Positions 25,580 to 33,848 of a stretch of DNA of 64,000 bases are shown here, in pieces. A program made the translations under genes and the position numbers. How positions within the stretch are numbered: position 1 is the first letter of the stretch; every line of letters begins with the position of its first letter. This DNA is from Larkinella sp. C7 (GTDB lineage Bacteria > Bacteroidota > Bacteroidia > Cytophagales > Spirosomataceae), in NCBI RefSeq assembly GCF_006149005.1, contig NZ_VBSL01000001.1, forward strand, positions 682,001 to 746,000. Reading direction: 5' to 3'. The notes under the pieces were generated by a model. The model did no database searches and was not told the origin of the DNA. It was given only the letters and a program-made list of their open reading frames with translations.

Positions 25580-27034
25580 TCAATAGCCCAGATTTTGGGT
25601 TAACGCAGGATTCAGGTCGATTTCCCGTAGTGGAATTGGCATGAGCAACTCATTTTCCGTCATTTTGAAACTGATACCCTTGCTGGCAAAATGCGCATTC
25701 ATGACCTCGATGGCGCGGCCCGTGCGAACCAGATCAAACCAGCGTTGCTCTTCGAACAGAAACTCCACTTTCCGTTCTTTCTCCAGTGCCAGCCGAACCG
25801 CCGGTTTGTCTAATCCGGTCAGATCCGCCAAACCGGCGCGTTTGCGCACCTGATTGATATACGGCAATGCATCGGCGGTTTTGTCCTGCTCGTTCAAAGC
25901 TTCGGCGTACATCAGCAGCACATCGGAAAACCGCGAAACCGGGTAGGTAACACTCCCGTCGGACACGTTGATTGCGCTGAAATCCACAAACTTTAACCCA
26001 TACCGGCTATACACTTTCGTGCCGCCCAGCAAGGTGATGGTGTCGTTGACCGAAGCCGCCTTTCGCCGATCCGATTTTTCAAATGCATTGACAGAATTCA
26101 GCGTCGGTACGATTCGCCCACCGCCACTTTGGTTGTTGGGAAACAGCAGCATGTTGGACAGAGCGGGCGTAAATTGCAACGAATACAAATTGCCCAGATT
26201 GGACCCGGAGACAAACTTGATTTCAAAAATGGATTCGGTTAAATTATTATTTCCCTTGACCACCAACGTTTTATAGTCGGGCACTAAGGCATACTGCTTT
26301 TCGTCGATAACTTCTTTCAGTTTCGCAGCTGCCAACGCATAGTCTTTTTTGGTCAGGTACACTTTTCCCAGCAGCGTTTTAACGGTTCCTCTGGAAACCC
26401 GGCCTTTATCGGCGTTCAAGGTCGCCGGCATCAGCGACTCGGCACTGGTCAGGTCATCAAGGATGAGTTTGTAGACTTCTTCCTGCGGTTTTAGCGATAA
26501 ATCGGTGGCTGCGATGTTGCCGGGGCTTCGGAACTCCACGTCGGTAACCGGCACCCGACCGAACAACTGCACCAGGTAAAAGTAACTGTAGGCCCGGAAA
26601 AACCGGGTTTCTCCGATAATCCGATCCCTTGTTACCGGATCGAACGAAGCGCCTTTGATGCGGTTTAAAATGGTATTGCAGCGGGCAATGGTGTACAAAC
26701 CCACGTTCCAGGTCGCCAGAACCGTGGCGTTGGCGGCCGTAACGCTGTTGTCGTCAAACTCCACTTCGGCGGCTGTTGGCGCCAGCCACTGGAGCTCGGC
26801 ATTGTCCGTTGCCAGTTCGTTGATGTAATGCAGATTACCGGTGTGAAATCCTTTGAATGAGCTGTAAACCCCCAAAAGAGAACTTTCAAAATCGGCCGCT
26901 GTGCGGTAGAAACTCTCGTCGTTAATCTGGTTCTGGGGCTGCAATTCCAGAAATTCCTGACACGACGTACTTGAAATCATGACCAGGAAAACGGCCAGAA
27001 TCGTGCTTAGTTTATGTCGTATGTTCGGTTTCAT
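25580..27034 (-). CDS. SusD/RagB family outer-membrane lipoprotein
   Basis: A 484-residue SusD-type protein with a lipoprotein signal ending SSTSC (Cys25 as the likely lipid site). The family segments RDRIIGETRFFRAYSYFYLV, FSDVLLMYAEALNEQ and FLFEEQRWFDLVRTGRA are clear. It follows susC by 39 bp and is the surface binding partner of that transporter. It is shorter than the locus 1 SusD and of a different subfamily, consistent with a different glycan. Confidence 0.95.
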   Translation of the reverse strand: MKPNIRHKLSTILAVFLVMISSTSCQEFLELQPQNQINDESFYRTAADFESSLLGVYSSFKGFHTGNLHYINELATDNAELQWLAPTAAEVEFDDNSVTAANATVLATWNVGLYTIARCNTILNRIKGASFDPVTRDRIIGETRFFRAYSYFYLVQLFGRVPVTDVEFRSPGNIAATDLSLKPQEEVYKLILDDLTSAESLMPATLNADKGRVSRGTVKTLLGKVYLTKKDYALAAAKLKEVIDEKQYALVPDYKTLVVKGNNNLTESIFEIKFVSGSNLGNLYSLQFTPALSNMLLFPNNQSGGGRIVPTLNSVNAFEKSDRRKAASVNDTITLLGGTKVYSRYGLKFVDFSAINVSDGSVTYPVSRFSDVLLMYAEALNEQDKTADALPYINQVRKRAGLADLTGLDKPAVRLALEKERKVEFLFEEQRWFDLVRTGRAIEVMNAHFASKGISFKMTENELLMPIPLREIDLNPALTQNLGY

Positions 27035-27073
27035 AATCGTAATCGATAATGTTATTTTAAAAAACCGGTAGCG

Positions 27074-30000
27074 TTATTTAAAAGCGACCCGTAACCCCAA
27101 TGTGGCAATGCGCGGAACCGGATAGGAATAAAAATCGATGCCGGATTTGGCAATGTTATCCCCGCCGATGCTGGCTTCCGGGTCAAAACTGGGATACTTT
27201 GTGAAGGTGTAGGCATTGGTCACATCCGCAAAAACGGTAAACGTCTGAAGACCAAGCCGGTTGGCGAGCGAAGCCGGGAACGCATACGAAAGGTTGATGT
27301 TCCGGATGCGCACGTACGACCCGTCGAACAAATACCGCGACGACATGCTGTTCCCCCGCGCATAATCGTTCCGGATCGCTCGCGGAAGCAGGCCGTCACC
27401 GGGATCTTCGGCCGATTTCCAGCGACGATCGGCCAGGGCAAGCTGATTCTGAACGCCCGCAACGTTCAACTGGGTTTCACCCGCCTGGAGATAAACCAGG
27501 TTACCTTCCGTTCCGATCACGCTGACATTCAGGGCTATATTCCGAAACGTAAATTTGTTGTTGAAGCCCCAGGTATATTTTGGCCACGGATTTCCGACGA
27601 TTTTCTTGTCCGCATCCGTAATGCGTCCATCCTTGTTGACATCTTCAAACCGAAGGTCGCCCGGTTGCGTGGCCGGATGTACCAATGGGCTGGCTTTGAT
27701 TTCTTCCGGCGTTTTGAAAACGCCCAGCACATTGAGCATGAAGAAACTCGAAATGGGCGAACCGACCTGACTAACCTGGTAGGGCGAGTTGACAATCCGG
27801 GAGCTGGACGTGCTGAGTGCCAGCACCTTGTTCCGGTTGGTGCTCAGGTTCAGATTGGTGGTCCAGGAAAAATCTTTCCCGCGGACGTTTTCCGAACTCA
27901 CCGTCAGTTCCAGCCCTTTGTTCTCCACTTCGCCGATGTTCTGAATGGACGAGTCGAACCCGGAAGCCGCCGGTAACAAGGTGTTCAGCAACAGCCCTTT
28001 CTTGACGTTACGGTAGGCATCGACGGTGAACGACAGGCGGTTTTTGAACAGGGAAATGTCCAGTCCGATGTCGGCTTGAAGCGATTTTTCCCAGGTAAGG
28101 TCGTCGTTGGCCAGGCTTTGGGGCGTAATGCCCAGCACAATACCGCTGGTGGTGACGTAACGCGACGTTCCGAGGAGTCCGATGTGGGCGTAATTCCCGA
28201 TCAGGTTATTCCCGGATGTCCCATAACTGGCTCTGATTTTCAGGTCATTGATGAACGTAAGACCCGCCATAAACGGCTCATCGGACAGGCGATAGCCCAG
28301 CGAAAAGGAAGGAAAGGTTCCCCATTTATGGTTGGCTCCAAACCGCGAACTGCCATCGCGACGCACTGTGGCCGTCAGCAAATACCGCCCGTTGAAGGTG
28401 TAGTTCACCCGGGCCAGCATTGACAGCATCGACCATTCGGAGATGAAATTCGTTCCGGCATTGACGTTGCCGCCCGACAGAAACGGAATATAGTCGGTCG
28501 GAAAATCGGACGCGCCAGCCTGCAGAATGTCGTCCGAATTTTTCTGCACCGTAAACCCGACTACGCTGTTGAAATTGTGCTTTTCACCCAGCATCCGCTG
28601 AAAACTGAGCGTGTTTTCGTTCAGCCAGTTCAGGCTTTTGCTGACATACGCTCCGGCGGTGGGTGGCCCGGTCAGATTGAAACCGTCTCCAATCCGCGAT
28701 GATTTCCAGATGCGGTTGTTATTAGTAGTGTAGTTGACGCCCACCGACGATTTAAGCCGCAACCCGCTCATCAACTCATACTCCAGATAGTTGTTGGTGA
28801 AGATATTAGCTGCATTGCGTTTATCGGTAAATTCACGCACAATCACCAGCGGATTCTCGACCGGAACGCCCATCGGATCAACCAGTTCGGAGTACGGATT
28901 GCCGTTCTGATCGTAAACCGGGGCCAGTGGCGAGCTGGACAAGGTGGCCGCCAGCAACCCGCGCTGCCCGACGGTACCTTCGGCGCGGGCAAAATTGCCG
29001 TACGAATACGAACCGGCAAAGGAAGCGCCCAGTTTCAGGCGTTTGGTCAATTGTGCGTCGATGTTGGTGCGGAGGGTGAATTTCTTCAGGTTGGAGCCGA
29101 TGATGATTCCTTCCTGATCAAAATAACCGCCCGAAACGTAGTAATTGATGTCGTTGGTGCCACCGCTGGCCGAGAGCTGGTAATTCTGAAGCGTTGCCGG
29201 CCGGAAAATCACATCCTGCCAGTCGGTTCCTTCGGTGGGCAGCAACTGCGGGTTTCGGTAGTCCGGTCGCACCCACTGGGGCTGACCGCGCACGCTGTTG
29301 GGATCGGAGGCTTTCCCGCCCAGATACACCCAGGCGTTGTCGCGCCCCTCGGCCACCATCTGCGCAAACTGCTGCGGATTCAGCATGTCCAGTTTCTTCG
29401 CCAGCGTCTGAACGCCCACCGATGACTCCAGATTAATGCTGGTTTTCCCCTGTTTGCCCCGCTTGGTCGTGATAATCACCACGCCATTGGCACCGCGTGA
29501 CCCATAAATCGCCGTGGCCGATGCGTCTTTCAAAATCTCAACCGATTCAATATCAGACGGATTGATGGTACTCAGCGGATTAATTTTCGTCGTCGAAGCA
29601 TTCGTGGCCATGCCGCTGGCCGAGTAGGAATTTCCGGTGAAGCTGCTCAAATCCGACCCTCCGCCCATCGAACCGATGGCGTATCCGTCGATGACATACA
29701 AGGGCTGATTACCGCCCGTGATGGAACTGATGCCCCGGATGACGACGTTGACGTTGCCGCCCGGCGCCCCCGTGGTCTGGGTAATCTGTGCCCCCGCCAC
29801 CTTGCCCTGCATCATCTGATCGAAACTGGCGGCCGGAACCGGCAGCAGGTCTTTGCCGCTCAGGTTGACAATCGAACCCGTCAAATCCTTCTTTTTCTGC
29901 GTCCCATAGCCCACCACCACGACCTCATTCAGGGTTTTCTGGTCCGGTGCCAGTTGCACATCGATGGTGTTCCGGTTGCCAATTGCCACTTCCTGATTCA

Positions 30001-30676
30001 GATACCCGACGAATGAAAAGACCAGCACCAGCACCGATGTGCCGGCATCGTCGGGCACGTTGAGCCGAAATTCGCCGTTTCCGTCGGTCGTGGTTCCGCG
30101 CGTGGTTTTCTTCACCACCACACTGACCCCCGGCAGACGTTCGCCGGTTTCGCTTTTCACACTTCCCGTCAGCACCCGGTCCTCAACGGGCGCTTTCGCC
30201 GGGGCCGCCAGGGGAAGTTCGGCGGTGGCCGTCCCCCTTTCCGGGGGGCCATTCGCCGACGTTGGCAGGGAGAGCGCCGAATCCGGAAGCCGGGTTTCGG
30301 CATCGGCCACTTTCCGCGCCTTTTTGTCGCCAATGACCAGATACGAACTGCTGTTTACTTTTTTGTACCGCAAACCCAGTGGTCGCAAGACATTGCCGAG
30401 ATTTTTTTCAAGCGTCGCTTTCGGGTTAATGGCTTCCGATGTAACCGTAAACCCTTCTACAGCACGCAGTTCAAACATGATATCGACCCCGTAGGTGTTC
30501 TTCAGATCGTTCAGTACGTCTTTGAGTTGCCGGACAGTTCCCCGTGGGATTTCAGCCGGTTTTTGCCGCATCGTACTGGCCAGCGCCAGGGACTGCGACC
30601 AGCCCGGCCGGAGCCCAAAAAGCAATAGGATCAACAGAAGCCCCGCTTGTGGAGCCCTTCGTAAAGGATTTACCAT
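27074..30676 (-). CDS. SusC/RagA TonB-dependent transporter with STN signalling domain
   Basis: A 1200-residue outer-membrane transporter. It has a signal peptide (AGLLLILLLFGLRPGWSQ), an STN domain at about residues 45-120 (LKNTYGVDIMFELRAVEGF), a Ser/Pro/Ala-rich linker of about 40 residues, a carboxypeptidase-regulatory-like domain (GERLPGVSVVVKKT), VVVGYGTQKKKDLTGS, a plug domain with QPLYVIDGYA and GSRGANGVVIITTK, and a barrel ending LGLRVAFK. It should import the glycan of locus 2 and signal to the FecR encoded just upstream (27-bp gap). Confidence 0.96.
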   Translation of the reverse strand: MVNPLRRAPQAGLLLILLLFGLRPGWSQSLALASTMRQKPAEIPRGTVRQLKDVLNDLKNTYGVDIMFELRAVEGFTVTSEAINPKATLEKNLGNVLRPLGLRYKKVNSSSYLVIGDKKARKVADAETRLPDSALSLPTSANGPPERGTATAELPLAAPAKAPVEDRVLTGSVKSETGERLPGVSVVVKKTTRGTTTDGNGEFRLNVPDDAGTSVLVLVFSFVGYLNQEVAIGNRNTIDVQLAPDQKTLNEVVVVGYGTQKKKDLTGSIVNLSGKDLLPVPAASFDQMMQGKVAGAQITQTTGAPGGNVNVVIRGISSITGGNQPLYVIDGYAIGSMGGGSDLSSFTGNSYSASGMATNASTTKINPLSTINPSDIESVEILKDASATAIYGSRGANGVVIITTKRGKQGKTSINLESSVGVQTLAKKLDMLNPQQFAQMVAEGRDNAWVYLGGKASDPNSVRGQPQWVRPDYRNPQLLPTEGTDWQDVIFRPATLQNYQLSASGGTNDINYYVSGGYFDQEGIIIGSNLKKFTLRTNIDAQLTKRLKLGASFAGSYSYGNFARAEGTVGQRGLLAATLSSSPLAPVYDQNGNPYSELVDPMGVPVENPLVIVREFTDKRNAANIFTNNYLEYELMSGLRLKSSVGVNYTTNNNRIWKSSRIGDGFNLTGPPTAGAYVSKSLNWLNENTLSFQRMLGEKHNFNSVVGFTVQKNSDDILQAGASDFPTDYIPFLSGGNVNAGTNFISEWSMLSMLARVNYTFNGRYLLTATVRRDGSSRFGANHKWGTFPSFSLGYRLSDEPFMAGLTFINDLKIRASYGTSGNNLIGNYAHIGLLGTSRYVTTSGIVLGITPQSLANDDLTWEKSLQADIGLDISLFKNRLSFTVDAYRNVKKGLLLNTLLPAASGFDSSIQNIGEVENKGLELTVSSENVRGKDFSWTTNLNLSTNRNKVLALSTSSSRIVNSPYQVSQVGSPISSFFMLNVLGVFKTPEEIKASPLVHPATQPGDLRFEDVNKDGRITDADKKIVGNPWPKYTWGFNNKFTFRNIALNVSVIGTEGNLVYLQAGETQLNVAGVQNQLALADRRWKSAEDPGDGLLPRAIRNDYARGNSMSSRYLFDGSYVRIRNINLSYAFPASLANRLGLQTFTVFADVTNAYTFTKYPSFDPEASIGGDNIAKSGIDFYSYPVPRIATLGLRVAFK

Positions 30677-30703
30677 AGAAAGTAAGGGTTTAGAAAGTCT
30701 GGT

Positions 30704-31708
30704 TTAGTTGTCCATTAACTGGACATGATTGCCCTGCCGGACCACATTAATATCCAGCAATTCCGAGATGGATTGCAACAATTGATCGACATTATCGGCC
30801 CGAAATGACCCCATCAGCACCCGTCCGGCCAGCTTCTGATCCTTGATATCGACCTGTAAACCGTAGTTTTCTTCGAGGAGATAGGCCACTTCCTGCAAAG
30901 GCGTTTCCTCAAAAACGAACCGTTTTTCGCCCCAGGCCGGATGCAGTTGGGTTTGCTTCATCGTTTTCAGGGCAATGTGGTTCTGCGGGTCGAGCGTCAC
31001 CAGCTCGCCGGGTTTCATCAGCACCTGCTTTACGGTTTGCCCGGTTTGCACCTGCACCTGAACTTTACCCTTGTTCAAGGTCACTTTGGCTCCGCGTTTT
31101 CGGGCAAAAACGGTGAATTCCGTTCCCAGAACCACCACTTCGAAATTCTTGACGGTTTTGACGACAAATTTCTGATCGTCGGCGGTGTGGGTCACCGAAA
31201 AATTGGCTTCACCGGTGAGCAGCACTTCCCGGATACGCGTCCCAAATCCCCAGCGGGGTACGCGTAGCATCGAATTCGCATTCAGGAGTACGGCACTTCC
31301 GTCGGCCAGTTGCAGCGAACGGGTTTCGCCAAATCCTGTTTCGTACGTTTGATATCGGATCGTATTGCGGAACAAAAAAGCACCAATGCTGACCAGCAAC
31401 AGAAACGAAGCCGCCACCAGCCAGGGCCTGATCGACCAGCGGTTTTGCGCGGGCGCAACAACCGTTTCGGCGGTATTGACGGCGTCGGTTTGCGGATTGT
31501 CTTTCAAAAAAGCCGTGTAACGCTGAAGTGCGCTGTCGGTTTGGGTCAAATACTGCGGATGCAAATTTTCCCACTCTTCCAGCCATTCGTAGTAGCGCTC
31601 TTCGTTTGCTTTTTCCTGAAGCCACTGCGCAATCAACTCCCGCTGCAGCGGAGACGTTTTCCGGGCGAAGTGGTTAAATAGCAAACTTTTGTTGACTTCC
31701 GATTCCAT
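30704..31708 (-). CDS. FecR family anti-sigma factor
   Basis: A 334-residue transenvelope regulator: an N-terminal cytoplasmic part, a transmembrane helix at about residues 95-113 (PWLVAASFLLLVSIGAFLF), the FecR domain (SLQLADGSAVLLNANSMLRV, then GEANFSVTHT), and a C-terminal DUF4974 segment (EETPLQEVAYLLEENYGLQV) that should bind the SusC STN domain. It lies between the sigma gene and susC. A 30-bp motif 25 bp before its start matches one upstream of the sigma gene. Confidence 0.94.
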   Translation of the reverse strand: MESEVNKSLLFNHFARKTSPLQRELIAQWLQEKANEERYYEWLEEWENLHPQYLTQTDSALQRYTAFLKDNPQTDAVNTAETVVAPAQNRWSIRPWLVAASFLLLVSIGAFLFRNTIRYQTYETGFGETRSLQLADGSAVLLNANSMLRVPRWGFGTRIREVLLTGEANFSVTHTADDQKFVVKTVKNFEVVVLGTEFTVFARKRGAKVTLNKGKVQVQVQTGQTVKQVLMKPGELVTLDPQNHIALKTMKQTQLHPAWGEKRFVFEETPLQEVAYLLEENYGLQVDIKDQKLAGRVLMGSFRADNVDQLLQSISELLDINVVRQGNHVQLMDN

Positions 31709-31733
31709 TTCCTGCTACCTGCTGTTTATTCAT

Positions 31734-31763
31734 AAGACAACTTTTCGGCAAAAGCACCTTAGT
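31734..31763 (-). promoter_or_regulatory. 30-bp shared motif before fecR (candidate ECF promoter)
   Basis: This block between the sigma stop and the FecR start is identical at 27 of 30 positions to 32504-32533, which lies upstream of the sigma gene. On the minus strand it reads ACTAAGGTGC, TTTTGCC, then GAAAAGTTGTCTT. Placement in front of both regulatory genes fits a promoter recognised by the operon's own sigma factor. Confidence 0.5.
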
Positions 31764-31767
31764 GGCT

Positions 31768-32451
31768 TCAGGAGTTATTCATCCACAGGACCAGCAAAAT
31801 CAGCCAGTGCTCTTTCAATCCTTTCCGAATAATGCTCAGGGCCTTCACCATGTGTACCTCGACGGTTTTGATCGAAAGGCCCAATTCGGTCGCGATGGTC
31901 TGGTATTTTTTCCCTTCAAACCGGCTCAGCAGAAATACTTTCCGGCATTGCGGAGGCATCGATTCAACCAGATCTTCGACCCGGTGAAAGACTTCTTCGA
32001 ACTGAATAATCTGGTCGGGGCGCTGGCTAAACGCACCCTCCTGCGTATCAGCGGTTTCGAGGTCTTCCAGCTTTTTAAATTCCAGGCGCAGGTAATTGTA
32101 GGCTTCGTTGCGGACACTGCGGAACAGGTAGTACCGGTACGAATCCGTCACGGATTCGTAGGCTTTTGTTTTCCAGAATTTACAAAAAACATCACTAACG
32201 AGGTCTTCTGCGGTCTCTTTGGAGTAGACAAACCGGACGGCATGGCTGCAAAGCGCCTGGTGATACCGCCGAAAAAGCAATTCGCATCCTTTTTGCGGGT
32301 TCTCGCTGAACGTCCGCCGAATGAACCATTCCGCATCCTGCCGAGCCGGTTTTTCATCCGCTGGCTCGATTTCCAGACCAGGGTCATTCCCGGGAGTGGT
32401 AATCGTCGGAACGTGGAGGTCGGCAGAATCGAACCGTTGACGGGTTTGCAT
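31768..32451 (-). CDS. RNA polymerase ECF sigma factor
   Basis: A 227-residue ECF sigma factor. Region 2 is CELLFRRYHQALCSHAVRFV, then EDLVSDVFCKFWKTKAYES. Region 4 is MPPQCRKVFLLSRFEGKKYQ, then TELGLSIKTVEVHMVKAL. An N-terminal extension of about 45 residues precedes region 2, and a hydrophobic C-terminal tail (WLILLVLWM) follows region 4. It begins the second signalling cascade (sigma, FecR, SusC, SusD). Its upstream region is a repeat island. Confidence 0.93.
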   Translation of the reverse strand: MQTRQRFDSADLHVPTITTPGNDPGLEIEPADEKPARQDAEWFIRRTFSENPQKGCELLFRRYHQALCSHAVRFVYSKETAEDLVSDVFCKFWKTKAYESVTDSYRYYLFRSVRNEAYNYLRLEFKKLEDLETADTQEGAFSQRPDQIIQFEEVFHRVEDLVESMPPQCRKVFLLSRFEGKKYQTIATELGLSIKTVEVHMVKALSIIRKGLKEHWLILLVLWMNNS

Positions 32452-32503
32452 AACCTTAGATTAAAACGAACGGGTCTTTGAAAGAGACAATGCTTTACTA
32501 AGA

Positions 32504-32533
32504 AAGACAACTTTTCACCAAAACCACCTTAGT
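32504..32533 (-). promoter_or_regulatory. 30-bp shared motif upstream of the ECF sigma gene
   Basis: On the minus strand ACTAAGGTGG, TTTTGGT, then GAAAAGTTGTCTT, 53 bp before the sigma ATG. It matches 31734-31763 at 27 of 30 positions. A more diverged copy (22 of 30) lies at 32723-32752 inside the repeat island, so the motif is also part of a duplicated unit. Confidence 0.5.
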
Positions 32534-32943
32534 TGGTTTTAAAAATTTCCCGAATAAAGACAAAAATGGTTGTGATTGTGGTCAAACCCGTTGGGCTGGG
32601 GCGCTCCTCCGGAGCTCAGGGTTGTCGTGCAGGGATTGCTTGCTATTGACAGGAAATCCCTTCGGGATCGCGTGTGCCGATTGGCGTCGTATTTGCATTG
32701 CCCCGGAGGGATTTTCTGTCAATAGTCGGCTTTTTACCAAAATTACCTTAGCTGTTTTGATAGATTTTGGAATAAAGTCAAAAATGGATTGTAATTGTGG
32801 TCAAACCCGTTGGGCTGGGGCGCTCCTCCGGAGCTCAGGGTTACCGTAGCAGAGATTGCTTGCTATTGACAGAAAATCCCGCCGGGATTGAGTGGGACGT
32901 CTGGTGTCGTATGTGCATGACCCCCGGCGGGATTTTCTGTCAA
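32504..32943. repeat. 219-bp tandem duplication carrying the motif and palindromes
   Basis: Two consecutive copies share the same order: the 30-bp motif (32504, 32723), a roughly 72-bp conserved stretch containing GTGGTCAAACCCGTTGGGCT (32551-32623 and 32770-32842), a GCTCCTCCGGAGC palindrome (32603-32615 and 32822-32834), and a long REP-like hairpin (32646-32722 and 32866-32943). The central stretch is nearly identical, with a few substitutions and a one-base indel. No protein-coding gene is supported in it. Confidence 0.8.
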
Positions 32944-33134
32944 AAGTCGCTTTGCTTGCTATTGACAGGGATTCCCACCGGGATTGAGGGTGCCGCTTGG
33001 GATAGGATGTGCATGACCCCGGAGGGGTTTTCTGTCAATAGTCACCTTGGTTGCTATAAACAGGGATTCCCACCGGGATTGAGTGGGACGCCTGGTGTAG
33101 GATGTGCATGACCCCGGAGGGGTTTTCTGTTAAT
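32646..33134. repeat. Array of four REP-like palindromic units
   Basis: Each unit is a stem of about 21 bp starting TTGACAG (unit 4: ATAAACAG) and ending with its complement CTGTCAA, around a conserved loop of about 35 nt ending in a (G/T)TGCAT(G/T) core. Unit 1 covers 32646-32722 with two stem mismatches, unit 2 32866-32943 with a perfect 21-bp stem, unit 3 32962-33038 with five stem differences, and unit 4 33056-33134. Units 2, 3 and 4 are spaced about 95 bp apart and all have the same orientation. They lie just beyond the HUH transposase gene, the usual setting of REP/RAYT systems. Confidence 0.8.
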
Positions 33135-33163
33135 AGCAGACAGAATTCAGTCGATATCATCAA

Positions 33164-33176
33164 GCTCCGGAGGAGC
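33164..33176. repeat. Third GCTCCTCCGGAGC palindrome, inverted, at the transposase end
   Basis: GCTCCGGAGGAGC here is the exact reverse complement of the 13-mers at 32603-32615 and 32822-32834. It lies 3 bp beyond the transposase stop codon, so the 13-mer flanks the palindrome array on both sides. Confidence 0.7.
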
Positions 33177-33179
33177 GTA

Positions 33180-33656
33180 CTACTTTCTAACTCCGTCATC
33201 AATCCATTCAAACAGGTATTTCGTCTCAAACGGCACTTCAAATTTTTCCAGTAGTGTAAGGTATTCCTCCCGAAACGTGTGCTTACGGTGGTGTTCTTCC
33301 TGATTTAAAATATAGCGCACAACCGCACCAACCTGCGAATGAGAATAGGTAAAAGCCCCATATCCTTCCTGCCAGTAAAATGGAATTCGTGTCCAGCGTT
33401 TTTCCTTAATAAAAGACGAAGTCGCCGTTTTTATATCCCTAGCCAAACTGGCAATGGTTAATGTGGGAGAAAATCCAATAAATACATGGACATGATCGGG
33501 CATACAATGGATTGCCAGTAACTTAGCGCCCCTGTTTTTTACGATCCCCGTTACATAGCGATGCAATTCTTCTTTGTGCTCCCGTGGAATAAGACTGTGA
33601 CGGCCTTTAACGGCAAATACAATCTGTACGTAAAGCTGCGTGTACGTATCCGCCAT
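33180..33656 (-). CDS. IS200/IS605-type Y1 HUH transposase, RAYT-like
   Basis: A single-domain Y1 transposase of about 158 residues. The start MADTYTQLYV at 33656 is preferred over the upstream ATG at 33710, since homologues begin at this segment. The HUH motif is PDHVHVFIG (His55, His57), and the catalytic tyrosine is Tyr115 in VVRYILNQEEHH. Family enzymes nick and join single-stranded DNA at hairpins. No tnpB or accessory gene is present. The neighbouring palindrome array suggests a domesticated REP-associated transposase (RAYT) rather than a complete IS200, though IS200-type copies in Bacteroidota are similar in size. The gene looks intact. Confidence 0.88.
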   Translation of the reverse strand: MADTYTQLYVQIVFAVKGRHSLIPREHKEELHRYVTGIVKNRGAKLLAIHCMPDHVHVFIGFSPTLTIASLARDIKTATSSFIKEKRWTRIPFYWQEGYGAFTYSHSQVGAVVRYILNQEEHHRKHTFREEYLTLLEKFEVPFETKYLFEWIDDGVRK

Positions 33657-33848
33657 AACCAGAATGTGTTTAATGACTTCCATTAGACATTTTTTTAAAA
33701 CGGAAGTCACCTGGTCAAATCAGCATCCGTAATTATAACCCTTGATCAGCACAAGAAAATGACGCGTCATTCCCGTCGTAAACCGTAAACCGGAGTACCG
33801 TAACCGCTAAATCTTTACTTTTACGCGAACTCCTTAACTCCTTCCTCC

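Noticed and set aside
32646-33134. CRISPR-like periodic array
   Set aside because: The repeated parts are long palindromes with conserved loops, not short repeats with unique spacers; there are no cas genes.
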